In this document: piece by piece, positions 23,927-34,704 of the stretch
How positions within the stretch are numbered: the first letter of the stretch is position 1
Layout of the letters: the number at the start of each line of letters is the position of its first letter
From: Veillonella montpellierensis DSM 17217
GTDB lineage: Bacteria; Bacillota; Negativicutes; Veillonellales; Veillonellaceae
Assembly (NCBI RefSeq): GCF_000426745.1
Contig: NZ_AUFY01000016.1
Span: 4,159-40,037, forward strand
Direction of reading: 5' to 3'
DNA length: 35,879 nucleotides
The notes under the pieces: generated by a model
Database searches by the model: none
The model's input: only the letters and a program-made list of their open reading frames with translations
Told to the model about the DNA's origin: nothing
Position numbers and translations under genes: made by a program

Positions 23927-24877
23927 ATGGAAGAAGTGAGCTTAAAAGGAAAGCACTTGCTTGGATTACAAGGGCGTTCTAAAGAAGAAATTGAACTAAT
24001 TTTACGAGTTGCCAAAAAGATGAAACGAGTTATTTTATCGGAGGATAAAAAAATCCCCTATTTGAAAGGTAAGTCGATTATTAACTTATTCATGGAACCA
24101 AGTACAAGAACACGTAGCTCCTTTGAATTAGCTGGTAAATACTTAGGCGCGGATGTAATTAATATTACACCGAGTGGTAGCTCTATGGTAAAAGGTGAAA
24201 GTTTTCGAGATACCTTATTAACCGTATCGTATATGGGAACTGATGCCATCGTTATGCGCCATAAAGCAGAGGGGGCTCCTTTATATGCGACCAAAGCAGT
24301 AGAACCTATTATCATTAATGCTGGTGATGGAGCGCATGAACATCCGACGCAGGCACTACTTGATATGTACTCTATTTTAGAAAAGAAACCATCCTTAGAA
24401 GGTTTGAAAATTGTTATTGTTGGCGATATTATGCATAGCCGTGTGGCACGCAGTGATATTTATGGCATGACGACGATGGGCGCAGATGTACATCTAGCAG
24501 GACCTAGAACATTAGTCTATCCCGAATTAGAAAAAATGGGCGTCACCGTTCATCACGATATTAGAGAAGCCGTACAAGGGGCTGATGTTATTAATGTGCT
24601 ACGCATTCAATTAGAACGCATTGATGAAGCTTTATATCCAACAAATCGTGAATATGCTCGTATTTTTGGAATCAATCGAGAGGTATTACAACTGGCGAAG
24701 AAGGATGTGATGGTGTTACATCCAGGTCCTATGAATCGAGGACTAGAAATTGCTCCCGATGTAGCCTATAGTGATGAATCTATGATTCAAGAACAAGTAC
24801 GTAACGGTGTGGCTATTCGTATGGCTGTATTATACTTAACAATTCATGGAGGTGATGGTAGTGAGCTTGCTGATTAA
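23927..24877 (+). CDS. pyrB: Aspartate carbamoyltransferase catalytic subunit
   Basis: A 316-aa enzyme joining carbamoyl phosphate and aspartate to carbamoyl aspartate, the committed pyrimidine step. The start at 23927 (MEEVSLKGKHLLGLQGRSKE) has AAGGAGG 5 bases upstream; the frame stays open back into the terminator, but that part is leader. The carbamoyl phosphate loop FMEPSTRTRSSFE (residues 55-67), HEHPTQALLDMYSI, and the late HPGPMNRG aspartate-site motif are intact. No pyrI regulatory subunit is adjacent, as in other Firmicutes with class C enzymes. It overlaps pyrC by 17 bp. Confidence 0.97.
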   Translation: MEEVSLKGKHLLGLQGRSKEEIELILRVAKKMKRVILSEDKKIPYLKGKSIINLFMEPSTRTRSSFELAGKYLGADVINITPSGSSMVKGESFRDTLLTVSYMGTDAIVMRHKAEGAPLYATKAVEPIIINAGDGAHEHPTQALLDMYSILEKKPSLEGLKIVIVGDIMHSRVARSDIYGMTTMGADVHLAGPRTLVYPELEKMGVTVHHDIREAVQGADVINVLRIQLERIDEALYPTNREYARIFGINREVLQLAKKDVMVLHPGPMNRGLEIAPDVAYSDESMIQEQVRNGVAIRMAVLYLTIHGGDGSELAD

Positions 24878-26150
24878 ACATGGTACAGTTGTAAACCCAG
24901 CTAAGGGACAACATGAGATAGCAGATGTGTTAGTGGAAAATGGTAAGATTGCTGCAATAGGTAAGGATTTATCAAAAGAGGGTGCCCAGGTGTACGATGC
25001 AACGGGCTTGATTGTTGCTCCAGGGTTGATTGATATTCATACACATTTACGAGAACCAGGACAAGAGGCAAAAGAAGACTTTCATTCTGGTACACAAGCA
25101 GCAGCGGCAGGTGGATTTACACGAGTAGCCACTATGGCGAATACAAAACCGGTAGTAGATAATGCGGCACTTGTAAGAGGCCTTCAAAAACAGGCGGAAC
25201 TCACTGGAGTTGTAAAAGTTGAATTTATGGGTGCAGTTAGTAAAAATTTAGAAGGTAAAGAATTAGCCGAATTAGGTGACATGGCTGAAGCTGGCGTAGT
25301 AGGGTTTTCAGATGATGGCCATTATGTAGAAAGTGCAGCATTTATGCGCCGCGCTCTAGAATACAGTCAAATGTTTAATCGCATGGTTATCGATCATGCA
25401 GAAGAAACAACATTAACTAAACATGGACATATGCATGAAGGTTTTGTCTCCTATGAATTAGGTGTAGCAGGTCGCCCTGCAGTAGCAGAAGATATGGCGG
25501 TAGCTCGTGATATCATGTTAGCAGATATGACTGGGGGACATATTCATATTGCCCATGTAAGTAGTAAAAATACAGTTGATTTAGTGCGAGAAGCAAAAGC
25601 AAAAGGCATACAAGTTACTTGTGAGGTTACATCGCAACATTTATCGTTAACCGATGAATATTTACGAGAATATAATCCAGCCTTTAAAATGGCACCGCCA
25701 ATTCGTTCGGAAGATCATCGCCAAGCTTTATTAGAAGGGCTTAAAGATGGAACGATTGATTGCATTATTACAGACCATGCACCTCATGCGTATGAAGATA
25801 AAGACCATGAGTTTTGTTGTGCCCCTAATGGATTTAGTGGCTTAGAAACATCGTTAGCAGCAGTTATCACTAATGCTTACGGGCCAGATAAATTAAGTAT
25901 TGATGAAGTGGTTTACCATATGAGTACACGCCCAGCGGAATTATTGCGATTGGATGCAGGCGTATTAGAAGTGGGAAAAGATGCAGATATTACCGTATTT
26001 AGCACAGAAGAAACATGGGTAGTAGATCGCAATCAATTCTATACAAAGGGAAAAATGAGTCCTTTTGATGGGATGACGTTGACAGGCCGCGCTAAATTGA
26101 CGGTGGTAAATGGTGAAGTGGTAATGAAAGAAGGAGAGGTTCTTCGTTGA
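24861..26150 (+). CDS. pyrC: Dihydroorotase
   Basis: A 429-aa zinc amidohydrolase closing carbamoyl aspartate to dihydroorotate. The start is taken as GTG at 24861, 8 bases after GGAGG (24848-24852); ATG codons at 24846 and 24855 overlap or crowd that site. IDIHTHLREPGQEAKEDF (about residues 58-75) carries the HxH metal pair and substrate Arg. Further ligands lie in VIDHAEE and HIAHVSS, and the catalytic Asp is in CIITDHAPHA. It is the long, type I dihydroorotase. It lies between pyrB and carA with overlaps on both sides, indicating tight coupling. Confidence 0.96.
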   Translation: MSLLIKHGTVVNPAKGQHEIADVLVENGKIAAIGKDLSKEGAQVYDATGLIVAPGLIDIHTHLREPGQEAKEDFHSGTQAAAAGGFTRVATMANTKPVVDNAALVRGLQKQAELTGVVKVEFMGAVSKNLEGKELAELGDMAEAGVVGFSDDGHYVESAAFMRRALEYSQMFNRMVIDHAEETTLTKHGHMHEGFVSYELGVAGRPAVAEDMAVARDIMLADMTGGHIHIAHVSSKNTVDLVREAKAKGIQVTCEVTSQHLSLTDEYLREYNPAFKMAPPIRSEDHRQALLEGLKDGTIDCIITDHAPHAYEDKDHEFCCAPNGFSGLETSLAAVITNAYGPDKLSIDEVVYHMSTRPAELLRLDAGVLEVGKDADITVFSTEETWVVDRNQFYTKGKMSPFDGMTLTGRAKLTVVNGEVVMKEGEVLR

Positions 26151-27211
26151 AGGGTAAATTAGTTCTAGAAAATGGCACTACATTCTATGGAAATTTATTA
26201 GGTGGTGCACCAGTAGTGGGAGAAGTTGTCTTTAATACTGGCATGACAGGATATCAAGAAATTTTAACAGATCCATCCTATGCAGATCAGATTATTACAC
26301 TCACCTATCCACTCATTGGCAATTATGGGACCTTAAATGCGATTACACAAGGACCTAAACCATATTGTAAGGGATTGATTGTAGGCGAGTTATGCGACTT
26401 TCCTAGCAATTGGCAAAATGAAGGATTATTCTCTGAATATTTGCGACTCCATGGAATTCCTTGTTTATATGATATAGATACACGGGCTATTACGAGAGCA
26501 ATTCGCAAAGAGGGCGTTATGAAAGGCGTTGTGGCTCGTGCAGATTGCGAAGATGAAACGATTCAACAATTTCTAAAAAAAGAATTGCCTACCGATCAAG
26601 TTATGCGGGTTACCACAAAATGGCAAGGCCTTCGTGGCGATAAGGACGCAGAATTTCATGTGGCTGTGTATGATTTTGGCGTGAAAGAAAATATTTTACA
26701 CTCCCTAGTGGCTAACGATTGTCGACTCACTATATTCCCAGCTGATGCAAAAGCAGAAGACATTAAAGCAGTCAATCCAGATGGTATCTTTTTATCAAAT
26801 GGACCTGGTGACCCAGCGGATTTGGCCTATGCAGTAGAAGAAGTGAAAAAATTATTTGGTTATAAACCAATTTTTGGTATTTGTATGGGACATCAAGTAC
26901 TAGCACAAGCGTATAGTGGTAAAACATATAAATTAAAATTTGGTCATCGTGGTTCCAATCATCCGGTGAAAGAGTTAGCTACGAATCGTGTATATATTAC
27001 ATCACAAAATCACGGATTTGCCGTTGATGCTAGTACATTGCCAGATGATGTCATTGTAACGCATGTGAGCGTAAATGATGGTACCGTAGAAGGAATGGCA
27101 CATACTACACTTCCTATCTTTTCGATTCAATATCATCCAGAAGCATCACCGGGACCAACAGATAATTTATATTTATTTCAACAATTTAAAGAATTAATGA
27201 GGAAGGGTTAA
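26147..27211 (+). CDS. carA: Carbamoyl-phosphate synthase small (glutaminase) subunit
   Basis: A 354-aa class I glutamine amidotransferase that releases ammonia for CarB. The start is TTG at 26147, overlapping the pyrC stop by 4 bp, with AAGGAGAGG about 8 bases upstream. The nucleophile is Cys246 in [11 protein letters not shown]; the His and Glu of the triad lie in [12 protein letters not shown]. The N-terminal domain contains [20 protein letters not shown], typical of CarA. Length is normal. Confidence 0.97.
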   Translation: MKGKLVLENGTTFYGNLLGGAPVVGEVVFNTGMTGYQEILTDPSYADQIITLTYPLIGNYGTLNAITQGPKPYCKGLIVGELCDFPSNWQNEGLFSEYLRLHGIPCLYDIDTRAITRAIRKEGVMKGVVARADCEDETIQQFLKKELPTDQVMRVTTKWQGLRGDKDAEFHVAVYDFGVKENILHSLVANDCRLTIFPADAKAEDIKAVNPDGIFLSNGPGDPADLAYAVEEVKKLFGYKPIFGICMGHQVLAQAYSGKTYKLKFGHRGSNHPVKELATNRVYITSQNHGFAVDASTLPDDVIVTHVSVNDGTVEGMAHTTLPIFSIQYHPEASPGPTDNLYLFQQFKELMRKG

Positions 27212-27215
27212 TCAC

Positions 27216-30200
27216 ATGACAGGAGACGGAAAGAAAATTCTCGTTATTGGCTCAGGTCCTATTATTATTGGGCAAGCAGCGGAATTCGATTATGCAGGCA
27301 CGCAAGCATGTCGTTCACTTCGTGAAGAAGGGTATCAAGTTGTGTTAGTTAACTCTAATCCAGCCACTATTATGACAGATAGTGACATTGCTGATCGTGT
27401 ATATATTGAACCTATTAGTTTAGAATTTGTTACAGAAATTATTCGCAAAGAACGTCCTTGGGGGTTGTTGGCTACATTGGGAGGTCAAGTTGGTTTAAAC
27501 ATGGCCGTTCAATTATCGGAAGCAGGCGTGTTAGAAGACTATCAGGTTAAATTGTTGGGCACCACGTTAGAGGCCATTAAACAGGCAGAAGACCGAGAAC
27601 TCTTTAAAGAAGCTATGCAAAAAATCGGCCAGCCAGTACCAGAATCAGATATTTTTACGGACTTAGAAAAAGCCGTATCCTTTGCGAATACCATAGGATA
27701 TCCAATCATTATTCGACCAGCCTATACGATGGGTGGTACAGGTGGCGGTATTGCCCATAATGAAGATGAAATGTATGAAATTGCTCGCCGTGGGATCAAA
27801 ATGAGTCCGATAAACCAGATTTTAGTAGAACGGTCAGTAGCTGGATGGAAAGAAATTGAATATGAAGTGATGCGTGACTCTGCGGATAATTGTATCATCG
27901 TTTGTAATATGGAAAATATTGATCCTGTCGGTGTTCATACCGGTGATTCTATCGTTGTGGCGCCGAGTCAGACATTGAATGATATACAATACCAAATGCT
28001 CCGTACAGCAGCACTTGCGATTATTCGCTATTTAAAAATTGAAGGCGGTTGTAATGTACAATATGCATTAAATCCTGATAGCAATGAATACATCGTGATT
28101 GAAGTAAACCCTCGCGTATCTAGATCGTCTGCGCTAGCGTCTAAGGCAACAGGCTATCCGATTGCGAAAGTGGCGGCTAAAATTGCTACCGGTATGACTT
28201 TAGATGAAATTACTAATGCTGTTACAGGTGAAACAAAAGCTTGCTTTGAACCAACCCTTGATTATGTAGTTACCAAGTTTCCACGCTGGCCTTTTGAAAA
28301 ATTTAACTTAGCTGACCGCACATTGGGGACACAAATGAAAGCCACTGGCGAAGTTATGTCCATAGATCGCACCTTAGAAGGTTCTTTGTTAAAAGCAATT
28401 CGCTCCTTGGAAATTGGCCTTGACCATATAGCACTTAAAAAAATTGCTCATGAAAGTGTAGAACAACTCATTGAATGCTTACATAAAGTAGATGATGAAC
28501 GGATATATGTAGTGGCCCAAGCACTCCGCAAAGGCATTAGTGTGGAAAAAATACACTATATTACTAAGATAGATTCATTCTTTATTGAAAAAATAAAAAA
28601 TATTGTTCGCGTAGAACAAGATTTACAAGAAAATGGTATAACGGATGATAATTTGCGCATGGCTAAACGGTACAGCATGACCGATAGCGTTATCGCTCGC
28701 TATGCGAACACCACACGAGAAGATGTATTGGCAAAGCGTAAAGCGATGCAACTAGAGCCAACTTATAAATTTGTAGATACTTGTGCAGCAGAATTTGAAG
28801 CGCATACACCGTATTACTACAGTTCTTATGCTACAGAAGATGAAGTGGTACCACTAGGCAATAAAAGCGTGGTTGTACTAGGCTCGGGGCCAATTCGCAT
28901 CGGTCAAGGTGTAGAATTTGACTATTGTTCAGTGCATTCTGCGTGGGCATTACGCAAGGCAGGCATGCAGTCAATTATTGTAAATAATAATCCAGAAACA
29001 GTAAGTACTGATTTTGATACTTCGGATAGTTTATATTTTGAACCGTTAACAGTGGATGATGTGATGGAAGTCATCGAAAAAGAAAACCCTGTAGGTGTCA
29101 TTGCTCAATTCGGTGGACAAACGGCTATTAATTTGGCAGGGCCCCTATCAGAGCGAGGGGTTACCATTTTAGGGACGTCTGTAGATAGTATCGATATGGC
29201 AGAAGATCGGGAACGATTTGATGCACTCCTAGCAGAATTAGGCATTCCGCGCCCTGTAGGTGCGTTAGTTACATCGGATAAGGAAGCACAAGAAGCGGCA
29301 CATCGCCTAGAATATCCACTTATCGTGCGCCCATCCTATGTATTAGGTGGCCGTGCTATGGAGATTGTCTACAATGATAAAGAATTAGACCTATACATGA
29401 AAGAAGCCGTAGTAGCCTCTAAAGAACATCCTGTTCTAATTGACCGCTATATGGTAGGCATGGAAGTTGAAGTTGACGCTATTTCAGATGGCACTGATGT
29501 ATGCATTCCAGGCATTATGGAACAAATCGAACGGGCTGGCGTTCATTCTGGTGATTCGATGGCAGTGTATCCAGCACAACATTTAAGCCAAGAATTGATT
29601 GATCAAATTGTAGACTATACGCGGCGCATTGCAGTGGGCCTTCATGTAAAAGGTGTGCTAAATATTCAATACATTGTAGCCAATGGCGTGTTACATGTTA
29701 TTGAAGTCAACCCTCGTTCTAGCCGGACAATTCCGTTTATTAGTAAGGTAACTGGTGTGAACATGGTAGAACATGCAACACGCATCGCCTTAGGTGAAAC
29801 ATTAGATTCCCTAGGATTACCAAAAGGATTATTGCCAAATAAACCATATGTGGCAGTGAAAGCGCCGGTATTCTCCTTTTCTAAAATGGGCTTAGTAGAA
29901 ATTGCATTAGGACCAGAAATGAAATCGACAGGCGAAGTGATGGGCGTAGGTCGCACTTACTCAGAAGCATTATTTAAAGCCATTCATGCGGCGAATATGA
30001 GAATTCCTGAAGCGGGAACAATTTTGATGACTGTAGCCGATCGTGATAAAAAAGAAGCGTGTCAATTAGCGAAAGGCTTTATCGAATTAGGGTATCATAT
30101 TGAAGCAACTGGTGGTACTGGTCAATACTTTAAAGAACATGGCGTTTCCTGCCACGTGGTGAATAAAATTTCAGAAGGATCCGATAACTGTGCAGATCAT

Positions 30201-30416
30201 ATTCGTCAAGACACCATCGACTTGGTGCTAAATACATTGACTGCGGGTAAACGACCTGAACGAGAAGGGTTCCAATTGCGACGATTAGCTGTTGAGTTGG
30301 GTACACCTTGCTTGACATCCTTAGATACAGCGCGAGAAGTCTTACGTGTGGTGGCGAGTCGTAAAACGGAATCAACGATTAATGTAGAAGCGTTACAAGA
30401 TTACGAACAGGAGTAA
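27216..30416 (+). CDS. carB: Carbamoyl-phosphate synthase large subunit
   Basis: A 1066-aa enzyme that makes carbamoyl phosphate from bicarbonate, ammonia and two ATP. Two homologous ATP-grasp halves are plain: the first begins [20 protein letters not shown], the second [20 protein letters not shown] at about residue 555. Each has its own IEVNPR motif. The oligomerisation domain separates them at about 400-550, and an MGS-like regulatory domain lies from about 930, where UMP and other effectors bind in relatives. It begins 4 bp after carA and ends 3 bp before pyrK. Length is normal for a single-chain CarB. Confidence 0.98.
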   Translation: MTGDGKKILVIGSGPIIIGQAAEFDYAGTQACRSLREEGYQVVLVNSNPATIMTDSDIADRVYIEPISLEFVTEIIRKERPWGLLATLGGQVGLNMAVQLSEAGVLEDYQVKLLGTTLEAIKQAEDRELFKEAMQKIGQPVPESDIFTDLEKAVSFANTIGYPIIIRPAYTMGGTGGGIAHNEDEMYEIARRGIKMSPINQILVERSVAGWKEIEYEVMRDSADNCIIVCNMENIDPVGVHTGDSIVVAPSQTLNDIQYQMLRTAALAIIRYLKIEGGCNVQYALNPDSNEYIVIEVNPRVSRSSALASKATGYPIAKVAAKIATGMTLDEITNAVTGETKACFEPTLDYVVTKFPRWPFEKFNLADRTLGTQMKATGEVMSIDRTLEGSLLKAIRSLEIGLDHIALKKIAHESVEQLIECLHKVDDERIYVVAQALRKGISVEKIHYITKIDSFFIEKIKNIVRVEQDLQENGITDDNLRMAKRYSMTDSVIARYANTTREDVLAKRKAMQLEPTYKFVDTCAAEFEAHTPYYYSSYATEDEVVPLGNKSVVVLGSGPIRIGQGVEFDYCSVHSAWALRKAGMQSIIVNNNPETVSTDFDTSDSLYFEPLTVDDVMEVIEKENPVGVIAQFGGQTAINLAGPLSERGVTILGTSVDSIDMAEDRERFDALLAELGIPRPVGALVTSDKEAQEAAHRLEYPLIVRPSYVLGGRAMEIVYNDKELDLYMKEAVVASKEHPVLIDRYMVGMEVEVDAISDGTDVCIPGIMEQIERAGVHSGDSMAVYPAQHLSQELIDQIVDYTRRIAVGLHVKGVLNIQYIVANGVLHVIEVNPRSSRTIPFISKVTGVNMVEHATRIALGETLDSLGLPKGLLPNKPYVAVKAPVFSFSKMGLVEIALGPEMKSTGEVMGVGRTYSEALFKAIHAANMRIPEAGTILMTVADRDKKEACQLAKGFIELGYHIEATGGTGQYFKEHGVSCHVVNKISEGSDNCADHIRQDTIDLVLNTLTAGKRPEREGFQLRRLAVELGTPCLTSLDTAREVLRVVASRKTESTINVEALQDYEQE

Positions 30417-30419
30417 TAC

Positions 30420-31190
30420 ATGAGTGGATATGTAGAAATGGGCGAAGTCGTTCGCAATGAACAAATTGGGGCCGATGTATGGGTTATGGACCTCTATGCA
30501 CCTAAACAAGCGGCTGAAGCACAAGTGGGGCAATTTTGTAATGTCCGCCTGACTGATGGGACAGCGCCATTGTTACGACGCCCTATCAGTTATGCCAATT
30601 TTGACGCTAACACAGGCACGATTACTTTATTATATCGCGTCGTAGGGCGTGGTACTATGTTACTAACACGCTTAGTACCAGGGGATACACTCGATTGCTT
30701 GGGACCATTAGGACAACCGTTTACCACAACATCATCTATGCTGCTCATAGGTGGTGGCGTGGGAATTGCACCGATGCTTTCAATTGCCCATCATTTGAAA
30801 GCACATGAATCGGCTCATGTTATTTTGGGATTTCGAAATAAAAGTGAATTATTTTGGGCCGATTTATTTAACAATTTGCCCGTAACTGTGCATATTACCA
30901 CCGATGATGGATCTGTAGGTACTAAAGGGTTTCCTACAACGATTATGCCCGACTTACTACAATCGACTGCGATTACATCGATTATGACATGCGGACCGAT
31001 GCCGATGATGAAAGGCGTAGCAAAGATTGCTATGGAATTAGGAGTCCCTTGTCAAGTATCCTTGGAAGAACGAATGGGTTGTGGTACAGGTGGCTGTTTA
31101 GGCTGCGGCTGTGATGGCAAAGCGGGTAAGCGCTATAAAGTATGTAAAGATGGACCAGTGTTTGCGGCGGAAGATGTATTTTTCCTCTAG
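30420..31190 (+). CDS. pyrK: Dihydroorotate dehydrogenase electron-transfer subunit
   Basis: A 256-aa flavoprotein that passes electrons from PyrD to NAD. The FAD-binding motif RRPISYAN is at residues 53-60 and the nucleotide motif GGGVGIAPML at 111-120. Near the C-terminus is a [2Fe-2S] site in CGTGGCLGCGCDGKAGKRYK and the following VC (Cys221, 226, 229 and 242; Cys231 is extra). This is the PyrK of type 1B dihydroorotate dehydrogenase, which forms a PyrK2-PyrD2 complex. AGGAG precedes the ATG, overlapping the carB end region. Confidence 0.96.
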   Translation: MSGYVEMGEVVRNEQIGADVWVMDLYAPKQAAEAQVGQFCNVRLTDGTAPLLRRPISYANFDANTGTITLLYRVVGRGTMLLTRLVPGDTLDCLGPLGQPFTTTSSMLLIGGGVGIAPMLSIAHHLKAHESAHVILGFRNKSELFWADLFNNLPVTVHITTDDGSVGTKGFPTTIMPDLLQSTAITSIMTCGPMPMMKGVAKIAMELGVPCQVSLEERMGCGTGGCLGCGCDGKAGKRYKVCKDGPVFAAEDVFFL

Positions 31191-31272
31191 GTGCACACCT
31201 GTAGAGTCAGTGACCTAGCGAGTACGCTATCGATATATAATCGTACTATATACTAGAAAATGAGGTACAAGA

Positions 31273-32247
31273 ATGGTTAGTAATACAACAATCTATAGGG
31301 CAAGTGAAAAAGATTTAAACGGCACTGTAACACCATCACCAAAACTAGCGACCACGTTTTGTGGAATTTCTATGAAAAACCCTATCATATCTGCATCGGG
31401 CACATTTGGTAACGCCTTGGAATATGTAGACTATATTGATATTAGTAATGAATTAGGCGCCGTATCCGTTAAAGGTTTGACGCCACGCGCTAGAAAAGGA
31501 AATGAGGGCACGCGAATTGCAGAAACACCATCGGGCGTTTTGAATTGTATTGGTTTAGAAAATCCTGGAGCAGAAGGGTTCCTTTCCCAGGTGTTACCAG
31601 AATTAAAACACTATGCTCTTCCCGTACTCTGCAATATTTCCGCCGATTCAGTAGAAGAATATGGGTGGATGGCAGAGACCCTATCTGTCGATGGTGTTCA
31701 TGGATTCGAAGTCAATATTTCTTGTCCTAATGTAAAGAGCGGGGGCCTCGCCTTTGGTGTGCGACCAGAAGATGCCGCAGCAGTGGCACGTAGTGTCAGA
31801 CATCATACGACACTTCCTGTTATTATGAAATTATCGCCTAATGTAACAGATATTACAGAAATTGCTAAGGCCGTAGAAGCAGAAGGCGTGGATGGCATTA
31901 GTTTAATCAACACTTTATTAGGTATGGCTATTGATGTGCGTACACGACGACCTATATTAGGTAATCTATATGGTGGCTTATCGGGACCTGCCATTAAACC
32001 AGTAGCACTTCGATTAGTGCATCAAGTGGCACAGGCAGTGGCGATTCCTATTATGGGCATGGGCGGTATCATGACAGGTACAGATGCTATTGAATTTATG
32101 TTGGCTGGTGCTAGTTGTGTATCAGTAGGCGCGGCTTCTATGGTAGATCCTACTGCCATAAGCCGCATTGCACGGGAGATGGAAGACTATCTAGATACGT
32201 ATGGGATTGATTCTATAAATGATATTGTAGGACAATTAGAAGTATAA
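31273..32247 (+). CDS. pyrD: Dihydroorotate dehydrogenase, NAD-linked catalytic subunit (type 1B)
   Basis: A 324-aa FMN enzyme oxidising dihydroorotate to orotate. The class 1 catalytic Cys is Cys151 in VNISCPNVKSGG. FMN-site motifs are SASGTFGNALEY and the late MGMGGIMTGTDAIEFMLAGA. PyrK next door makes the pair type 1B. The N-terminus has about 20 polar residues before the usual start of homology (PKLATTFCGISMKNPIISAS). The ATG at 31273 has GAGGT upstream and no later ATG fits better. The 82-bp gap from pyrK is the largest within the operon. Confidence 0.96.
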   Translation: MVSNTTIYRASEKDLNGTVTPSPKLATTFCGISMKNPIISASGTFGNALEYVDYIDISNELGAVSVKGLTPRARKGNEGTRIAETPSGVLNCIGLENPGAEGFLSQVLPELKHYALPVLCNISADSVEEYGWMAETLSVDGVHGFEVNISCPNVKSGGLAFGVRPEDAAAVARSVRHHTTLPVIMKLSPNVTDITEIAKAVEAEGVDGISLINTLLGMAIDVRTRRPILGNLYGGLSGPAIKPVALRLVHQVAQAVAIPIMGMGGIMTGTDAIEFMLAGASCVSVGAASMVDPTAISRIAREMEDYLDTYGIDSINDIVGQLEV

Positions 32248-32343
32248 TACATTCATCTCTTTATGTAGTACATGTAGAGGATGTATAAGAATGAACATGT
32301 TGTTGTATAGGAATATACTATGAATTCTAAAAAAGATAACAGA

Positions 32344-32682
32344 TTGATATAATCATTGATATATGTTTATAAGTTATGAAGTAGCTGATTATACCGCGTA
32401 GAAATTCAGTATACTAGACCGTTCTTGCTATAAAGAAATTATACATGGTGCATTCATTGGTAATCATGCAATATACGTGACGATGGTTTCATCAATGGTG
32501 AAACCATTATCCAGATATAAATTATTATCATACTGTAGTGATATAGTAGTTTCTTAGATAGTACATGGACCAATATGTCATTAAAGACGTTGCATTAGAA
32601 AGAATAAAACTAGTTAGCTCGTCCTTTACTACCAAGAAAAAAGTCTGTAAGTGTAGATACTTACAGACTTTTTGTTTTTTTT
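32344..32682 (+). ncRNA. Candidate small RNA downstream of pyrD
   Basis: A possible promoter (TTGATA at 32344-32349, 17-bp gap, TTATAA at 32367-32372) is followed by about 300 nt without a coding frame. These contain a perfect 9-bp hairpin at 32483-32507 and end at a strong terminator with a long T-run. The terminator is nearly 400 bp beyond pyrD, unusually far for that operon alone. A long 3' untranslated region is the alternative. No known RNA family is recognised. Confidence 0.3.
32637..32682 (+). terminator. Strong intrinsic terminator
   Basis: AAGTCTGTAAGT at 32641-32652 pairs perfectly with 32659-32670 around a 6-nt loop; flanking A and T runs extend the stem, and a long T-tract follows. 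Confidence 0.9.
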
Positions 32683-32825
32683 TGACGCATTGATAAGGGG
32701 GATAATTTCCTAGCTTTTACTTTCATAGCAACTCTATGATAGGATATCGTTCATTCCATACATTCGACTGCATAAAGATGTGAGACACTATAAGGATTCA
32801 TTTTCCTCTATTAGTATTTAATAGG

Positions 32826-32851
32826 AAAAAGGGCCACAAAGGACCCTTTTT
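32826..32851. terminator. Bidirectional terminator, probably for the LysR gene
   Basis: AAAAAGGG at 32826-32833 pairs with CCCTTTTT at 32844-32851. A-runs and T-runs on both sides allow function on either strand. On the minus strand it lies about 240 bp after the LysR stop codon. Confidence 0.75.
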
Positions 32852-33088
32852 ATTGGCATGGTGTAACTAAATAGCAATGCCTATCAGCATACAAAATTGA
32901 GTAGACCCCAGTAACTGGTGTTACCATTGAAGTAGGACATGGTAAGCAAAGGTCAGTACCTTTTATAATGTAGTCATGAATTGATAGGTTACATGTTTAG
33001 TTGTTACGTTGATAGAATTACATCTATAGGGTATTCTTAGATACTAGAAATCTTGAACTGATAACGATCTGAGGTAGTATAACAGACA

Positions 33089-33982
33089 TTATGCATTCGC
33101 TTTATAGAAATCTATAAATTGTTGTGCTACTGGTGATAGACTATGGCCTTTCAACACAATGAACGCCTTGCGGAAGGTACCTGAAAATTCTGGTAAACGT
33201 AAGCGAGTCACTTTTCTAAAATGAACATGTTCTTTTATATCCATTGGCACTAATGCTACAGTACGGCCTGTTTCTGCGGCCCATTCAATGGCAGAACTTC
33301 GTGTTGTGGTAATGGATACTACATTTAAGGTAGATAAATCTGCTAAAGGCGATTGCATAATCATGCGAACCGAACCACCAGATAAACTAAGGGGACATTT
33401 TCTAATATCAGTCCAGGAAAGAGATTCTTTTTCACGATTCGTCCAGAACACGTCAGTGCGGAATAAAGCATATAAATCTTCATCTTCTGTATGAATGATA
33501 TCGAACTTTTCAATATCGACCATTTGTTCATTACAAATTCCAATTTCTGCACTACCGCTAATTAATTGACTTGTTACGTTAGCCATTAATCCTTCATAAA
33601 TTTCATATCGTACCGATGGATACTTGACAGAAAAGTTTTTGATAGAGTCTTGAATTAATGAGGTAGATCGTGAAGCAGAGGCGGCAATGCGCAAGGTGCC
33701 TTCAATTTTTGAATTTAGCTGTTTTACTGCATTGTAAGTAGATTCTTCAATGGAACAAAGTTGCTGTGCTTTTTCATAGAATATACGACCAGCATCAGTT
33801 AATTGCAAATTAGAGCCTCGTTGACCTCGTTTGATGTGTAATAAGGGAGTGCCAAACTCAGCTTCTAAATATTTAAGCTGTTTGCTTAACGCTGGTTGTG
33901 TAATATGAAGTAATTCAGCTGCTTGTGTCATGTTACCCGTTTGGACTAGGGTGATAAAATTGTGATAATACGATGTGTCCAT
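33089..33982 (-). CDS. LysR-family transcriptional regulator
   Basis: A 297-aa protein with a clean N-terminal HTH (MTQAAELLHITQPALSKQLK, residues 18-37) followed by LEAEFGTPLLHIKRGQRGS and an effector-binding domain. The start read from 33982 (MDTSYYHNFITLVQTGN) has GGAG about 6 to 7 bases upstream and fits the family. It has no divergent partner nearby: the next gene upstream is the 54-codon gene on the same strand, over 550 bp away. The target is unknown. It is not closely similar to the LysR protein at 1964. Confidence 0.93.
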   Translation of the reverse strand: MDTSYYHNFITLVQTGNMTQAAELLHITQPALSKQLKYLEAEFGTPLLHIKRGQRGSNLQLTDAGRIFYEKAQQLCSIEESTYNAVKQLNSKIEGTLRIAASASRSTSLIQDSIKNFSVKYPSVRYEIYEGLMANVTSQLISGSAEIGICNEQMVDIEKFDIIHTEDEDLYALFRTDVFWTNREKESLSWTDIRKCPLSLSGGSVRMIMQSPLADLSTLNVVSITTTRSSAIEWAAETGRTVALVPMDIKEHVHFRKVTRLRLPEFSGTFRKAFIVLKGHSLSPVAQQFIDFYKANA

Positions 33983-34380
33983 ATGTATTCTCCATGTGTA
34001 CTAACGGTAGTCTATTAATACTCGTAGAGTGGGCGAAATCTAACTGAGCTTTCAGCTAATATGACTGATACTACCAAAAAATAAATATATATTATCATTG
34101 TACTATACAAAAAGCTTTTTGTCTGTATCTAGATGCTAGTAAATCATTAATTTATAAGGTTCTTTGATATTGTTACTGTATAAAGTTTACAATAGAAGTT
34201 GCATGTAATTATATTTGATAATTGAATTTTAATGTCATATTATTTTCCGTTTTAGATAGTTGTGAGATAGGTGAAAAGTCAGATAGTATAATGGCTATAA
34301 TGTATATAGTCCAGCATAGTATGTATGTAGAATTGAATCAAATGGCATGACTCTATGAATACTACCTGTTTACATACGTA
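33983..34380. other. AT-rich upstream region of the second LysR gene
   Basis: No gene. It must contain the LysR promoter. A perfect 16-bp palindrome, ACAAAAAGCTTTTTGT, lies at 34107-34122, about 125 bp upstream of the LysR start, and could be an operator or a weak hairpin. Confidence 0.4.
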
Positions 34381-34424
34381 AAAATAGCGCATACAAAACT
34401 CCTCAATTTTGTATACGCTATTTT
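34381..34424. terminator. Bidirectional terminator with a long stem
   Basis: AAAATAGCGCATACAAAA at 34381-34398 pairs with the segment ending at 34424, with one wobble pair. A-rich and T-rich bases at the two ends support function in both directions. It separates the LysR region from the small gene. Confidence 0.8.
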
Positions 34425-34479
34425 GTGTGGCAAGGGAGATAGTTTAACTAAGGGAACACATAGATGCTTTTATGGTCAC

Positions 34480-34505
34480 ATTAAAGTTTTCCTCAAAACT
34501 TTAAT
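34480..34505 (-). terminator. Hairpin after the 54-codon gene
   Basis: A perfect 11-bp stem (ATTAAAGTTTT and its complement) with a 4-nt loop lies 34 bp beyond the stop of the minus-strand small gene. On that strand the 3' arm ends in CTTTAAT, a weak T-tract. Confidence 0.6.
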
Positions 34506-34539
34506 TAAAATCTAGGTTCTAATAACTGTCCCTCCTGAA

Positions 34540-34704
34540 TTATTTAGAAGCAAAAACTCCAACTAAACCAACATTCATGTTTCGTCGTTGTTCAGTGGTC
34601 CATGGATGCCATACTTGATGGGCAACTGGATGATTATAACATGCAGGTGCAGCTGCTAATCGACGAGATTCTAAATGTTTTTCAAATGCTCTAAACAAAT
34701 TCAT
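34540..34704 (-). CDS. Small 54-aa protein with its own promoter and structured leader
   Basis: A 54-codon frame, read from 34704: MNLFRAFEKHLESRRLAAAP, then ACYNHPVAHQVWHPWTTEQR, ending NVGLVGVFASK. AAGGA lies 5 bases before the ATG. A consensus promoter stands about 90 bp upstream, the leader folds into three hairpins, and a stem-loop follows the stop, so this looks like a complete, independent gene. The protein is basic, with His/Trp/Pro residues (NHPVAHQVWHPW) in the middle and an amphipathic N-terminal helix. There is no signal peptide or membrane helix. I do not recognise a family. It could be a regulatory small protein; the NHP..H and one Cys could bind metal, but that is speculative. 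Confidence 0.7.
   Translation of the reverse strand: MNLFRAFEKHLESRRLAAAPACYNHPVAHQVWHPWTTEQRRNMNVGLVGVFASK

Larger units (their letters stand above)
32248..33088. other. Convergent intergenic region with two terminators
   Basis: About 840 bases between pyrD and the minus-strand LysR gene, with no protein gene. It holds a 9-bp hairpin at 32483-32507 (ATGGTTTCA/TGAAACCAT), a very strong terminator at 32637-32682 and a second at 32826-32851. The stretch 32374-32682 could be a separate small RNA. Nothing was seen in 32855-33088. Confidence 0.5.
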
